From an uncultured Prevotella sp. (GTDB lineage Bacteria > Bacteroidota > Bacteroidia > Bacteroidales > Bacteroidaceae), in assembly GCA_944320305.1 (NCBI GenBank), contig CALUGW010000004.1, positions 1-64,000 on the forward strand: a stretch of DNA of 64,000 nt, read 5' to 3'. Below the pieces are notes generated by a model. That model was not told the DNA's origin, did no database searches, and was given only the letters and a program-made list of their open reading frames with translations. Position numbers and translations under genes: made by a program. Of this stretch, positions 1 through 9,317 are shown piece after piece. Positions within the stretch are counted from its first letter, which is position 1. Every line of letters starts with the position of its first letter.

Positions 1-58
1 TAGGGACGAACGATATTTCAAACTGAGGCTATATGCTCTACATGATTCTCGTATCACT

Positions 59-1060
59 CTAAATGTCGGATGAACCTAAATTAATTGCATGAAACTTTAA
101 TCCGCACATCCCATCTCTACACCACGCAAATTTGGAGTTAGTTAACACTTCAGCTTTGAGAGGATGGACCATAATATCTTGATGCTTTGTCAAAAGTTCT
201 AACAATCCAACAAACCTATTTGTCAGTATGGGGGAATATTCAAAAAAAGATGGCATATCCCCAACTTTCAATTTTAGGGTGGTTTCTTCTTCTAAGATGT
301 TGGCTTTTATAGCATAGATAATTGATTGGGTCGCTTGTTGGCTCAAGTGGAACAGATTACTACATAATATGATTGGGATTTTCTTTTTGTAAACGATAGA
401 ATATTCTCCTCCATTATCTGCCTCATAAATATCAGCATCTGATAAAACATATCCAGCAATAATGCCAATGCATCCAAAATTCTGGTAGCTATGATTTGCT
501 AATAACCATTTTTGGATGTGGAGCCATTTATAAGGATAAGGGAACTTATCGAAATCCTCATTTGAAATCCTTATACTCCCGAGTTTTACAACTATGTTGA
601 ATTCGGAAATTGCTTGATATTTCACATTCTTACCCACATTAAAAAGTTCAGAGACTTTGTAATACCATTGTCTATTATCATCGAGGGTTCTTGCAGTGAC
701 TGGTAATTGTGTTGGTACAAATTTATATGATGGACATAATGCGCCTAATAAACAACACATGGTTTCTGATGATGATTCCTGAAAGTTAAAATTAGAAGCA
801 GAATCGCCGACCTTTACCCAATCATCGACATCACAATCTTTAGAAAATTTTGAAATGTATTCATTAAGAATTATAGCAGCATCGAATGATATATCAAAGA
901 AAACGTCAGCATAAATAGCCAGTTCCGACTTAGAAAAGGAATATTGCATATAACCATCTTCTCCTGAGTTGGCTATAGGCGTCGAACAAGAATATTCAGT
1001 TCCTGCGCTAATATGTATAATCTTCTCCATATGCAAATTTAAGGAAAATATCTGAAACAT
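59..1060 (-). CDS. Hypothetical protein, 333 aa, at island edge
   Basis: I do not recognise this protein. It is AT-rich like the rest of the island and has no signal peptide, transmembrane segment or nucleotide-binding motif that I can see. It is rich in aromatic residues, with a Cys-Cys pair near residue 102 and a CRDGMCG-like stretch near the C-terminus. An internal Met at codon 11 (base 1030, MEKII) is an equally good start. It lies upstream of nothing recognisable in the window and reads toward the left edge. Its position beside toxin-antitoxin and restriction genes suggests cargo of the same island, but that is only context. Confidence 0.55.
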   Translation of the reverse strand: MFQIFSLNLHMEKIIHISAGTEYSCSTPIANSGEDGYMQYSFSKSELAIYADVFFDISFDAAIILNEYISKFSKDCDVDDWVKVGDSASNFNFQESSSETMCCLLGALCPSYKFVPTQLPVTARTLDDNRQWYYKVSELFNVGKNVKYQAISEFNIVVKLGSIRISNEDFDKFPYPYKWLHIQKWLLANHSYQNFGCIGIIAGYVLSDADIYEADNGGEYSIVYKKKIPIILCSNLFHLSQQATQSIIYAIKANILEEETTLKLKVGDMPSFFEYSPILTNRFVGLLELLTKHQDIMVHPLKAEVLTNSKFAWCRDGMCGLKFHAINLGSSDI

Positions 1061-1142
1061 CTATGGGTAGAGTCCGAGAAACTCAGGAAATAACGTCAGT
1101 TCGATATAAGAACCTTACGTTAAATTATAAGACTTGCGAGAT

Positions 1143-2414
1143 TTATAAACCTATAAAACCAGACACCCGTCCATCCAACACGCTGGCGAACACATCCATC
1201 TCTCTCTTGGAAATGCCCAGACGCATGGCTATGCTTCGCCAATCCTTTATAACATTGGTTACATCCCGTATGATGCCTTCCGCCACTTTTCGCCCTATCA
1301 TATATTCCTCGCAAGCATCCAGCAGGATGTGTAAATCAGCCTTATTTGAAACCGAAGTAATGAGCAGGCTTTGATATTCATTCAGCGTTGGATTCATGTC
1401 GTAAGCGGGAGACAATGTCCAGCCTTTGGCCGTCAAAAGGAAACCGTGATTGCGGAAATGGTCATCGCTATTGCCGATGCAGACATTGAAAGCCACCCGG
1501 CGATAAAGCTCCTGCAGGTTGGCTTCCACATGGGTACAATTCTGAAGGATGAAATCAACCATGTCCAGATAGCCGTGCCCGGTCGTGGCGTTATCTCCAT
1601 CCGAAAGTCCCAACAGCGTCATTGCGGAAGCGAAATGAATCCGACGCCCTTTCTGTGTGCGGTCGAAACGTCGGGATAGCAACGTATGGTATTTCTCTCC
1701 AACGGATAGAACTTCGGTATGTGCGACATAGATTCCAGCCTTCTTCGCAAGCAAGTGGGCGAAATGCTCCCATAACCCGGCATCATAGTCATCCTTGCGT
1801 GAAGGGAATTTGGCGACATATAGCGTTTTGTCCTCATCGATGACACTGGCTTTCGGCCTCGCGCCACCCAACGAAGAGCCTGGCATCACAAGTTGGTTTA
1901 TCCACTTCTTGGCAGGCAGTTGGTTTTCTTCCTCGCTTTTCTCAATCTCCATGCTGGCCGCTATCAGTTCCCGCACATCCGCCAAAGGGGGAATCTTCAA
2001 AGATTCGTCCACGTTGATGAAATCCCCCTCCTTCTCTTCCTTAAAACGGAAACCTCCCATTCGTGAGAAATCGTCTATGCCCGTCAGAAAGTCAAACGAT
2101 GACAACCGACGTACCGACCTGCCTTCTTCCGACGCGGCTATCTGCTCCCGTCGCAAAAGCAAGGTACGCCCCCAACGGTCTGGCAAAGCATCCGAAAAGC
2201 ATCCGAATATGTCTTTCCCCGGCTGCGTATATTGCATCCCGGGATAATTGTTCAAGTCTTCACTCAGGAACAAATCGCCGTGCCTCCTCAACCACTCATC
2301 ATGGAACGAGAAGCTATAGCTGTCGGAACCACGGAGCGATTCATACCCCAACTCTCCGACAAGCTCCATTTCCTTGAGCCAGTCAAAATCGGCATATACA
2401 TAAAGTTTCTTCAT
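1143..2414 (-). CDS. hipA: HipA-family serine/threonine kinase toxin
   Basis: HipA toxins are eukaryote-like kinases; E. coli HipA phosphorylates glutamyl-tRNA synthetase and slows growth. This 423-aa protein has the family layout: an N-terminal couple_hipA-like region (1-130), a glycine-rich SSLGGARPK loop (180-188), a VAKFPS segment with the likely ATP-binding lysine (200-205), the catalytic loop GNSDDHFRNH (314-323) and the metal-binding AYDMN (337-341). Length is normal and all key residues are present, so it should be active. It begins 3 bp after the HTH gene at 2418-2738, the usual antitoxin-toxin order, and both share the promoter at 2757-2764. The kinase assignment is firm; its substrate here is unknown. 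Confidence 0.92.
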   Translation of the reverse strand: MKKLYVYADFDWLKEMELVGELGYESLRGSDSYSFSFHDEWLRRHGDLFLSEDLNNYPGMQYTQPGKDIFGCFSDALPDRWGRTLLLRREQIAASEEGRSVRRLSSFDFLTGIDDFSRMGGFRFKEEKEGDFINVDESLKIPPLADVRELIAASMEIEKSEEENQLPAKKWINQLVMPGSSLGGARPKASVIDEDKTLYVAKFPSRKDDYDAGLWEHFAHLLAKKAGIYVAHTEVLSVGEKYHTLLSRRFDRTQKGRRIHFASAMTLLGLSDGDNATTGHGYLDMVDFILQNCTHVEANLQELYRRVAFNVCIGNSDDHFRNHGFLLTAKGWTLSPAYDMNPTLNEYQSLLITSVSNKADLHILLDACEEYMIGRKVAEGIIRDVTNVIKDWRSIAMRLGISKREMDVFASVLDGRVSGFIGL

Positions 2415-2417
2415 CGC

Positions 2418-2738
2418 CTATTCCTTTTTAGATGCCCGTTCCCTTGTCTTCAGGCTCAAATCTTGCAAAGCCTTTCCCAACTTGTCTTCCTTGGCCAGCC
2501 ACAGAATATCATCATCTAATTGCAGGGCGTAAAGCACCCGGAGATAAATGCCTATTGCCACCGTAGGAACACCTTTTTCTATGCGTGACACGGTTAGTGG
2601 AGAACAGGTTGCCCGTTCCGCCACCTGAGCCACGCTCAGATTCCTGCGCAGCCGAGCCAATTTTATCTGCTCTCCCACCACCTGCATCTTTTGTTCCAAT
2701 TTCCGCGGCAACTTGGTGCCCATTGTATTCTTAGCCAT
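2418..2738 (-). CDS. hipB: HipB-like XRE antitoxin/repressor
   Basis: This 106-aa protein has a Cro/C1-type helix-turn-helix at about residues 22-75 (QIKLARLRRNLSVAQVAE followed by a recognition helix with SPLTVSRIEKG). It lies directly upstream of the HipA kinase gene, as HipB does in classical hipBA operons. HipB dimers bind operator DNA and hold HipA in an inactive complex, repressing the operon. The C-terminal tail is basic (KTRERASKKE) and may be the flexible part that controls stability. The assignment rests on the fold plus position; sequence alone would only give XRE family. Confidence 0.85.
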   Translation of the reverse strand: MAKNTMGTKLPRKLEQKMQVVGEQIKLARLRRNLSVAQVAERATCSPLTVSRIEKGVPTVAIGIYLRVLYALQLDDDILWLAKEDKLGKALQDLSLKTRERASKKE

Positions 2739-2756
2739 AACTTATCATATAATATG

Positions 2757-2764
2757 CAAAGATA
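2757..2764 (-). promoter_or_regulatory. -7 box of the hipBA promoter
   Basis: Read on the minus strand this is TATCTTTG, a perfect Bacteroidota -7 box (TAnnTTTG), about 20 bp upstream of the hipB start codon. No clear -33 TTTG is visible at the usual spacing. Confidence 0.5.
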
Positions 2765-2899
2765 ATGCTTTTTGTTTATTTAATGATAGGTTTAGATCAA
2801 AAAAGCAATGGTTTACTTCCGAGAATACTTGCTGGCAAAAAGAAACACATCCATACATTCCTGCTACTTGACTTTAAAGCCGCATATATATATGCGAAT

Positions 2900-3096
2900 A
2901 AGTAGGTGTTCAAAATTAATTGCCATCAAATTGTGTGCTATTTCGGAGATGCATGCCAAAGTACGAAGAGGAAGCGTAGCGGGCTACGCGACCGATGAGA
3001 CTTTGGCATGCAGCCCGGAAGAGCGCACAAGATGGCGGCAAAGATAAAGAGAATATCTACAAAGTTATTATATCGGTTAATTTTGAACAGCTACTT
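2900..3096. mobile_element. MITE-like palindromic element, 197 bp
   Basis: The ends form a 20-bp inverted repeat with one mismatch (2900-2919 and 3077-3096). An inner perfect 12-bp inverted repeat (2951-2962 and 3000-3011) flanks a small GCGTAGC/GCTACGC hairpin (2974-2980 and 2983-2989). AAT flanks both ends (2897-2899 and 3097-3099), possibly a 3-bp target duplication. No transposase is encoded; a short open frame inside is not convincing. I infer a non-autonomous element moved by a transposase encoded elsewhere. Confidence 0.6.
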
Positions 3097-3259
3097 AATA
3101 GCTTATAACAACCATATATTTTTTCGTTATCAGCCTGATAACGATTACCATGCGGCACAGCTGGAGTTGTCAATGTTTGACTGAACGGCATTTGAATGAA
3201 TTTGAGTGAAGAGGGAGAGTTTTCTTCCTCTTTTCTCTTTTTTATAGCATGATATTTTA

Positions 3260-3267
3260 TACCTTTG
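3260..3267 (+). promoter_or_regulatory. -7 box ahead of the XRE-Fic-defence genes
   Basis: TACCTTTG matches the Bacteroidota -7 consensus 24 bp before the ATG at 3291. It overlaps the more upstream in-frame ATG at 3249, which argues that translation starts at 3291. Confidence 0.5.
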
Positions 3268-3290
3268 TAAACAAAACAAAGATAGAAGGT

Positions 3291-3506
3291 ATGGACAAAC
3301 CCATGAACCGAATAAAGGATGTGCTTGAAGAACGTGGCATCAAGCAGACTTGGCTGGCAGAGAAACTCGGCAAGAGTTTCTGCATGGTCAATGCGTATGT
3401 ATGCAACAGGCGGCAGCCCAGTCTGGAGGTGCTGTTTCAGATAGCGGAGATTCTAAAAGTGGATGTAAAGGATTTGATAAACGAAAACTCTCATCATGAA
3501 CAATAA
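3291..3506 (+). CDS. XRE-family transcriptional regulator, 71 aa
   Basis: A one-domain Cro/C1 helix-turn-helix protein (residues about 7-62, with [14 protein letters not shown] then a recognition helix and the [16 protein letters not shown] helix typical of the family). I start it at 3291 because the earlier in-frame ATG at 3249 lies within the predicted promoter. Its last 11 bases overlap the Fic gene, so the two are translationally coupled. It may repress the operon or act as antitoxin partner of Fic. Small XRE genes of this type often lead restriction-modification loci as controllers, so it could also time Mod and Res expression. Confidence 0.8.
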   Translation: MDKPMNRIKDVLEERGIKQTWLAEKLGKSFCMVNAYVCNRRQPSLEVLFQIAEILKVDVKDLINENSHHEQ

Positions 3507-4056
3507 GTATCAGATAGACGAACTGAGTCTTCAAAAAGCTCAAAAATTATTCGAGACAGGAGATATTGACAAGATAGAAGTCGGAACCACAAAAGGATTG
3601 TGCGATATCCACCGATATCTTTTTGACGGACTTTATGACTTCGCAGGCAAGATACGCAGCCTGAATATAGCCAAGGGCGGATTCCGGTTTGCCAACTGCC
3701 TGTATCTGGAGGCCATTCTGCCTGTCATTGAGAAGATGCCGGAAAATTCCTTTGAGGAAATCATTGCCAAATACGTGGAAATGAATATCGCCCATCCCTT
3801 CATGGAGGGGAACGGTCGTGCCACCCGCATCTGGCTGGATATGATCCTGAAAAAACGTCTCGGCAAAGTCGTGAATTGGCAAACCGTTGACAAAGACCTT
3901 TATTTGCAAGCTATGGAGCGAAGCCCCATCAATGATTTGGAATTACGAGTGTTGCTCCGGCCTGCCTTGACAGATAAAGTCAATGACCGGGAAGTTATCT
4001 TCAAAGGGATTGAGCAATCGTATTACTATGAGGGGTATTCCCCTGACAAAAGATAA
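3496..4056 (+). CDS. Fic-family AMP-transferase-like protein, 186 aa
   Basis: The Fic core is complete: [12 protein letters not shown] at 100-111 carries the catalytic His100 and the phosphate-binding GNGR. Fic enzymes usually transfer AMP from ATP to a Ser/Thr/Tyr of a target protein. The segment 40-75 ([24 protein letters not shown]) is the usual flap region. I do not see a clear N-terminal (S/T)xxxE(G/N) inhibitory helix, so inhibition may come in trans from the upstream XRE protein or from a C-terminal helix. It lies 42 bp ahead of the methyltransferase gene in the same orientation. Targets cannot be read from sequence. Confidence 0.88.
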   Translation: MNNKYQIDELSLQKAQKLFETGDIDKIEVGTTKGLCDIHRYLFDGLYDFAGKIRSLNIAKGGFRFANCLYLEAILPVIEKMPENSFEEIIAKYVEMNIAHPFMEGNGRATRIWLDMILKKRLGKVVNWQTVDKDLYLQAMERSPINDLELRVLLRPALTDKVNDREVIFKGIEQSYYYEGYSPDKR

Positions 4057-4098
4057 GGTTCCAAGATATTCATTAGAATTACAGAAAACAAAAAACGT

Positions 4099-5880
4099 AT
4101 GAACAACAACGAACGCATAAACCTGATACACCGCATCGGCGAGCTGGAGGGGCTGACCGACCGCGAGCGCAGTGCCCTGCTGGGATTGCTCCGCGAAAGC
4201 AAGGCCTACGGACTGGTGTGGGAAGACAAGCCCGAAAAGGTGGAGGAGAAGATGCAAGAAGAGCTGCCCGTATTGCGGGAAGTGCCGGAGCGCGCCCTCA
4301 TCAGCGACGCCCCCGACGCGCCCAACCATATCCTTATAGAGGGCGACAACCTCGAAGCCCTAACCACGCTGGCCTATACCCATGCCGGACGGATTGACGT
4401 GATTTATATCGATCCGCCTTACAACACGGGCAACAAGGATTTTGTTTACAACGACTCGTTTGTGGACCGCGAGGACACTTACCGCCACTCCAAATGGCTC
4501 TCGTTCATGAGCCGTCGGTTGAAGATTGCCAAACAGTTGCTTTCGGATAAAGGCGTGATTTTTATTTCGATTGATGATAACGAGCAGGCGCAACTGAAGT
4601 TGTTGTGCGATGAGGTGTTTGGAGAAGACGGATTCTTGGGTGACATAATATGGGAAAAGACGGATAGTCCAAGAATGGATGTCAAAGGCTTTTATACTCG
4701 TCACGATTACATTTTGGTCTATAAGCGTCCTGAATTTGAATTAAAAAGAATTCCACAAAATAATATTCCTAAGCATTATAATAAAGTTGATGAACAAGGG
4801 AAACGATATTATTTAAAGCCACTTCGTCTTATGGGAGGACACAAAAGTGATAGTTTATACTATGGCATACAATGTCCTGATGGTTCTATAATTTTCCCGA
4901 TGGAGACAAACGGAGAAAAGGGCTGTTGGAGATGGAGTAAAAAGAAATTCGAAGAAGAAAATTGCAGAATAGAATTTATTAAATCTAAAAAAAAATGGTC
5001 TGTAAATTATCGAATTTATGCTGATGATTTACCCGATATGCCTGTATCAACCATTTGGTCCTTTGAAGAAGTTGGCAGTACACGTACAGCTAAAACAGGA
5101 TTAACGCAAATTGTAGATCAGAGCATTTTCTCTTATCCTAAACCGGTAAGCCTAATAGTTCAAATCTTAAAAGTTGCCTCTTCTAATAATTCTACTGTCC
5201 TCGACTTCTTCGCCGGCTCTGGTACCACCCTCCACGCCACGATGCAGCTCAATGCCGAAAACGGCGGACATAGGCAGTGTATCCTTGTGACGAACAACGA
5301 GAACGGCATCTGCGAGAACGTGACTTACGAAAGGAACAAGCGTGTCATCCAGGGCTATACCACCCCGAAAGGCGAGCAGGTGGCAGGGCTGACGGACAAC
5401 ACATTGCGCTACTATAAGACCGACTTCGTTGGCCGCACACGCTCCGTGCAGAATATGCGCCGGTTGGTCAACCTCTCCACCGACATGCTCTGCATCAAGG
5501 AAGACCTTTACGCGGAGCAACCTACCTTCTGCGGCGAGCGGACGCATAAAAACATCTTCCGCTACTTCTGCGACGGGCGGAAGCAAATGCTCGTCATCTA
5601 CCGCGAGGAAGCGATAGACCGCCTGGTGGAACTTATCTACGGTATGGACGTGACGGACAAGATCAAGATATACGTGTTCTCCCCCAGCGAAGACCCGTGG
5701 GAAGACTCGTTCGAGCACGTGGCCGACAAGGTGGAGCTGTGCGCCCTGCCCGCTGCCATCTATAACGCCTATCGCCGCATACTGCCAAAGAAAAAAACAA
5801 ACATACTTATGACAGAGGATAAAGCCGATGCAAAAGCAACGCTTGAAAATCTTCTTTTTAACTTTGATGAGAAGGAATGA
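4099..5880 (+). CDS. Type III-like DNA adenine methyltransferase (Mod)
   Basis: A 593-aa beta-class amino-methyltransferase: catalytic motif IV DPPY at 105-108 precedes the SAM-binding FAGSGTT at 371-377, the order seen in type III Mod subunits. The interval of about residues 180-360 is the target recognition domain and is strikingly AT-rich, while both flanks are GC-rich (see findings). Mod alone methylates the recognition sequence; with Res it forms the restriction complex. Its stop overlaps the start of the YhcG gene. The product is probably N6-methyladenine; the recognition site is unknown. Confidence 0.92.
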   Translation: MNNNERINLIHRIGELEGLTDRERSALLGLLRESKAYGLVWEDKPEKVEEKMQEELPVLREVPERALISDAPDAPNHILIEGDNLEALTTLAYTHAGRIDVIYIDPPYNTGNKDFVYNDSFVDREDTYRHSKWLSFMSRRLKIAKQLLSDKGVIFISIDDNEQAQLKLLCDEVFGEDGFLGDIIWEKTDSPRMDVKGFYTRHDYILVYKRPEFELKRIPQNNIPKHYNKVDEQGKRYYLKPLRLMGGHKSDSLYYGIQCPDGSIIFPMETNGEKGCWRWSKKKFEEENCRIEFIKSKKKWSVNYRIYADDLPDMPVSTIWSFEEVGSTRTAKTGLTQIVDQSIFSYPKPVSLIVQILKVASSNNSTVLDFFAGSGTTLHATMQLNAENGGHRQCILVTNNENGICENVTYERNKRVIQGYTTPKGEQVAGLTDNTLRYYKTDFVGRTRSVQNMRRLVNLSTDMLCIKEDLYAEQPTFCGERTHKNIFRYFCDGRKQMLVIYREEAIDRLVELIYGMDVTDKIKIYVFSPSEDPWEDSFEHVADKVELCALPAAIYNAYRRILPKKKTNILMTEDKADAKATLENLLFNFDEKE

Positions 5881-6959
5881 TGCCCATGGATAAGCCTACT
5901 TTTATACACAGAGATGGAATAATTGCCGATAAAGCCTATCTAGAATGGCTATCCGACATCAAGAAACGTTTCCATAGAAATCAGGCAAAAGCCGCTGTGC
6001 AGGTAAACACTGCCATGCTTGAGTTCTATTGGAGCCTTGGGAAAGATTTGGTGGAAAAGAGACCCGAACAGGTTTGGGGCACGGGGGTCATCAAGCAACT
6101 TAGCCTTGACCTCAGAGCGGCATTCAAGGGTATAAAGGGTCTATCGACTGTCAATCTGTATTTTATGAGACGTTGGTTCGCTTTCTATCAAGAAGCCATT
6201 CAAGCACAACCGCAATTATTTTACCAAGCTGGTAAAATACCTCAGATGCCCGAACTTTTCGCGTTGATTCCTTGGCGGCACCACACCGATATCATATCCA
6301 AATGTAAGTCTGTAGAAGAAGCGTTGTTCTACATTCACAAAACTGTGGATAACAATTGGAGTAGAAGCGTATTAGATAACAACATAGATGCTGATTTATA
6401 CAAGACTCAGGGCTGTGCTATCACGAATTTCTCGTCCAAGCTGCCCATACCACAAAGCAGTCTGGCCCAGAACCTATTAAAAGACCCATACGACTTCAGC
6501 TTCCTGACCTTGCGGAAGGGCTATGACGAAAGAGAGTTGGAAGATGCGCTCGTGAACAACATCACCCGTTTCCTCTTGGAACTCGGCAGAGGTTTTGCTT
6601 ACGTAGGAAGACAAATGGAACTGAGGATGCCTAACGGGAAATCCTATTTCCCCGATTTGATATTCTACCACACATTCTTGAAGTGCTATGTTGTCGTGGA
6701 ACTGAAAGTGGTAGAATTCATACCGGAGTTTGCCGGCAAACTGAACTTCTATGTATCAGCTGCCGATGAATTGCTCAAACAAGCAGATGACAATCCTTCA
6801 ATCGGTGTCTTGATTTGTAAATCTCATGACAAGACGACCGTTGAATGGTCGTTTCGTGGCATAGAACGCCCTATTGGGGTAGCCTCATATCAATTGCAGG
6901 AAGTAGTTGACAGAACGATTGCAGAAATAGAAATGAAGAACAAGGAGACAGAAGCATGA
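5877..6959 (+). CDS. YhcG/DUF1016 PD-(D/E)XK nuclease-domain protein
   Basis: This 360-aa protein has the DUF1016 layout: an N-terminal helical domain (about 20-160, with WSLGKDLVEK and the GLSTVNLYFMRRWF helix) and a C-terminal PD-(D/E)XK fold (about 215-345) with FPDLIFYH followed by VVVELKV, giving the D...ExK catalytic set. YhcG proteins are common riders in restriction loci and are thought to be nucleases. The ATG at 5877 overlaps the Mod stop, and in-frame ATGs at 5880 and 5886 are alternatives. The 3' end overlaps the Res start by 4 bp, so it is built into the operon rather than inserted beside it. Confidence 0.88.
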   Translation: MMPMDKPTFIHRDGIIADKAYLEWLSDIKKRFHRNQAKAAVQVNTAMLEFYWSLGKDLVEKRPEQVWGTGVIKQLSLDLRAAFKGIKGLSTVNLYFMRRWFAFYQEAIQAQPQLFYQAGKIPQMPELFALIPWRHHTDIISKCKSVEEALFYIHKTVDNNWSRSVLDNNIDADLYKTQGCAITNFSSKLPIPQSSLAQNLLKDPYDFSFLTLRKGYDERELEDALVNNITRFLLELGRGFAYVGRQMELRMPNGKSYFPDLIFYHTFLKCYVVVELKVVEFIPEFAGKLNFYVSAADELLKQADDNPSIGVLICKSHDKTTVEWSFRGIERPIGVASYQLQEVVDRTIAEIEMKNKETEA

Positions 6960-9313
6960 AAACATTAGCATATCAACAACGGGCGGTCGCCGAACTGACC
7001 GACAAGACCATCCGACTGCTCAACTTAGGCGGACACCGGCGCAAAATCGTATTCGAGGCACCCACCGGAGCAGGCAAGACGGTGATGGCCTGCCAGACGC
7101 TTGCCAACCTGGTAGACGAACTGAAGAACCGGGGCGACAGTCGTTATGAAGAAGTGGCCTTTATCTGGTTTGCCCCGCGCAAGCTGCACCTGCAAAGCTA
7201 TGAGAAACTGAAAGGAGCTTTCAGCGAGACACGCAAGCTCAGCCCCGTGATGTTCGACGAACTGGAGCAGAGCGAAGGCATCCGTCCGGGAGAAATCCTG
7301 TTTGTAAACTGGGAAAGCGTCAACAAGGACAACAACGTGATGGTGCGCGAAAGCGAAAGCTCCGCCTCGCTCTACGAGATAGCCCGCCGGACGCAGGAAG
7401 AATTCGGACTGCCCATCGTGGCCATCATCGACGAAGAACACATGTTCTGGTCGAAGACCGCCGACAAATCGGCTGCCGTGCTCGACCGCATCAACCCCGC
7501 CGTGGAACTCCGCATCTCGGCCACACCTAAGACGCTCCGCCCGGACGAAACCGTAAAAGTGTACCGACAGGATGTCATCGCCGCCGAGATGATTAAGAAA
7601 GAAGTGGTGCTCAATCCTGACATCGAGCTGGACTTCAGCGAGGAACGCACCTTGAACCAAAACCTCATCAAAGCCGCCCTCGGCAAGCGCAACCAACTGG
7701 CAGAGACTTACAAGGAATTGGGCGTGAACATCAATCCCCTGCTGCTCATCCAACTGCCCAATGACACCAAGGAAACAATGACCGCCGACGATGCCGCCAT
7801 AGCCGAGCAAGTGAAGACTTACCTGCGCGTGGCGTGCGACATTACGGAAGAAAACGGACTGTTGGCCGTCTGGCTTGCCAACGAAAAGGCAAACCTGCCT
7901 AATCTGGAGCGTCCCGACAACTTGGCGCAAGTGCTGCTATTCAAGGAAGCCATCGCATTAGGCTGGGATTGCCCGCGTGCCGCAGTGCTGCTCATCTTCC
8001 GCAAGCTGCAGAGCGACCAGTTCACCATCCAGACCGTAGGGCGCATCTTGCGTATGCCCGAACAAAAACATTACCCCAAAGAGATGCTGAACATCGGTTA
8101 CGTCTATACGGACATCGCCAAAGACAAGATACAGATAGTCACTGCGGATTCGGACTACATACTCAACAATACCATTACGGCCTGTCGGCGTGAAGGCTTG
8201 GAGAACATCTCGCTGCCGGCTTACTATTCGGAACGCCCCAACGTGGAGCGTAATTATCTGGGACCGGACTTCCGCCGGACACTCTACGAAGTGGCAGGCG
8301 ATTTCTGGAAATTAGAGCGCGGTGCCGGACTGTTCAGCATAGAGGAACTGGCGGCTATGACAGGAGAAGAAGACAATTTCAGTCCACTGCCGGAATCAGA
8401 CGACGCCACCATCAACGAGAACCGCCGACGGGTAAGGAACACCATAAGGCTTGACGTGAAATATGTGAATGTAGAAATACCGAAAGACGTGCATTTCCAG
8501 AACGAGGAACAGACGCTGCAAGTTGACCGGGTGAAATTCGACCGCACGGCCTCGGAAATAGACCGCGTGTTCTTGGACTACATCAGCAAGAAAGGCCACC
8601 AGTTTGAAAGCAAAGGCCGCACGGACAAAATAGCAGGCTACCTGCTTGAGATGCTTGCCGACTATTTCGGCATCTTCGAGACAGACGCGAAGAAAGTGGT
8701 ACTGTATAAAGCAAACCAGGACAAGTTCGACAGGCTGCTGGAAATAGCCCTCGAAACATATGCCCGGAAAAGGCAGGCGGCCAAAGCCCGGTCTGCCGCA
8801 CTGCGGGAATTCAAGCAATATGGCTGGGCAGTGCCGGAAGAAAGAGTTTACGACAGCGAAACGAACCACGTAGAAGAGGCGCGGAACCATGCCTTGCAAC
8901 CGTTTGTCCAACTGAACCAAGCCTCCAATCCGGAAAAGGAATTCGTAAAATTCCTCGAAGCAAACAAAGAATGGATTGACTGGTGGTACAAGAACGGCGA
9001 CAAGGGCAAGCAGCATTATGCCATTGCCTACGGTGAGGGGAAAGCCAAAGCCTTGTTTTATGTGGACTTCATCATCCGCATGAAGAACGGCCACGTATAT
9101 CTCTTCGACACCAAAAGTGCCGGAAGCGATGCGTTGGCACACGAGAAGCATAATGCGTTATTGAAGTACATCCAAAAGAACTCCACAGAAGACACACCCC
9201 TTTTCGGTGGAGTCATCCTGCAACAAGGAAGCAACTGGCTGTACTCCAAACTGCCGATTGAGAATACAACAGACACACTGAACTGGGATAGCTTCTATCC
9301 ACAAAACGCATAA
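6956..9313 (+). CDS. Type III-like restriction subunit: SF2 helicase plus nuclease (Res)
   Basis: A 785-aa superfamily 2 ATPase with Walker A APTGAGKT (35-42), a DEEH box (159-162), motif III SATPK (188-192) and motif VI QTVGRILR (359-366). The C-terminus carries a PD-(D/E)XK-like nuclease: VDFII with Asp704, then DTK at 718-720. This is the Res architecture: ATP-driven translocation or switching followed by cleavage. It is shorter than classical type III Res proteins (usually about 900-1,000 aa), in the range of stand-alone defence helicases. It overlaps the YhcG gene by 4 bp and is followed after 4 bp by the 71-aa gene. The dependence on Mod is inferred from gene order. Confidence 0.9.
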   Translation: MKTLAYQQRAVAELTDKTIRLLNLGGHRRKIVFEAPTGAGKTVMACQTLANLVDELKNRGDSRYEEVAFIWFAPRKLHLQSYEKLKGAFSETRKLSPVMFDELEQSEGIRPGEILFVNWESVNKDNNVMVRESESSASLYEIARRTQEEFGLPIVAIIDEEHMFWSKTADKSAAVLDRINPAVELRISATPKTLRPDETVKVYRQDVIAAEMIKKEVVLNPDIELDFSEERTLNQNLIKAALGKRNQLAETYKELGVNINPLLLIQLPNDTKETMTADDAAIAEQVKTYLRVACDITEENGLLAVWLANEKANLPNLERPDNLAQVLLFKEAIALGWDCPRAAVLLIFRKLQSDQFTIQTVGRILRMPEQKHYPKEMLNIGYVYTDIAKDKIQIVTADSDYILNNTITACRREGLENISLPAYYSERPNVERNYLGPDFRRTLYEVAGDFWKLERGAGLFSIEELAAMTGEEDNFSPLPESDDATINENRRRVRNTIRLDVKYVNVEIPKDVHFQNEEQTLQVDRVKFDRTASEIDRVFLDYISKKGHQFESKGRTDKIAGYLLEMLADYFGIFETDAKKVVLYKANQDKFDRLLEIALETYARKRQAAKARSAALREFKQYGWAVPEERVYDSETNHVEEARNHALQPFVQLNQASNPEKEFVKFLEANKEWIDWWYKNGDKGKQHYAIAYGEGKAKALFYVDFIIRMKNGHVYLFDTKSAGSDALAHEKHNALLKYIQKNSTEDTPLFGGVILQQGSNWLYSKLPIENTTDTLNWDSFYPQNA

Positions 9314-9317
9314 CGAT

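Noticed and set aside
2808-3047. 79-codon frame between hipBA and the XRE gene
   Set aside because: It runs through the palindromic element and ends inside it, with no recognisable protein features.
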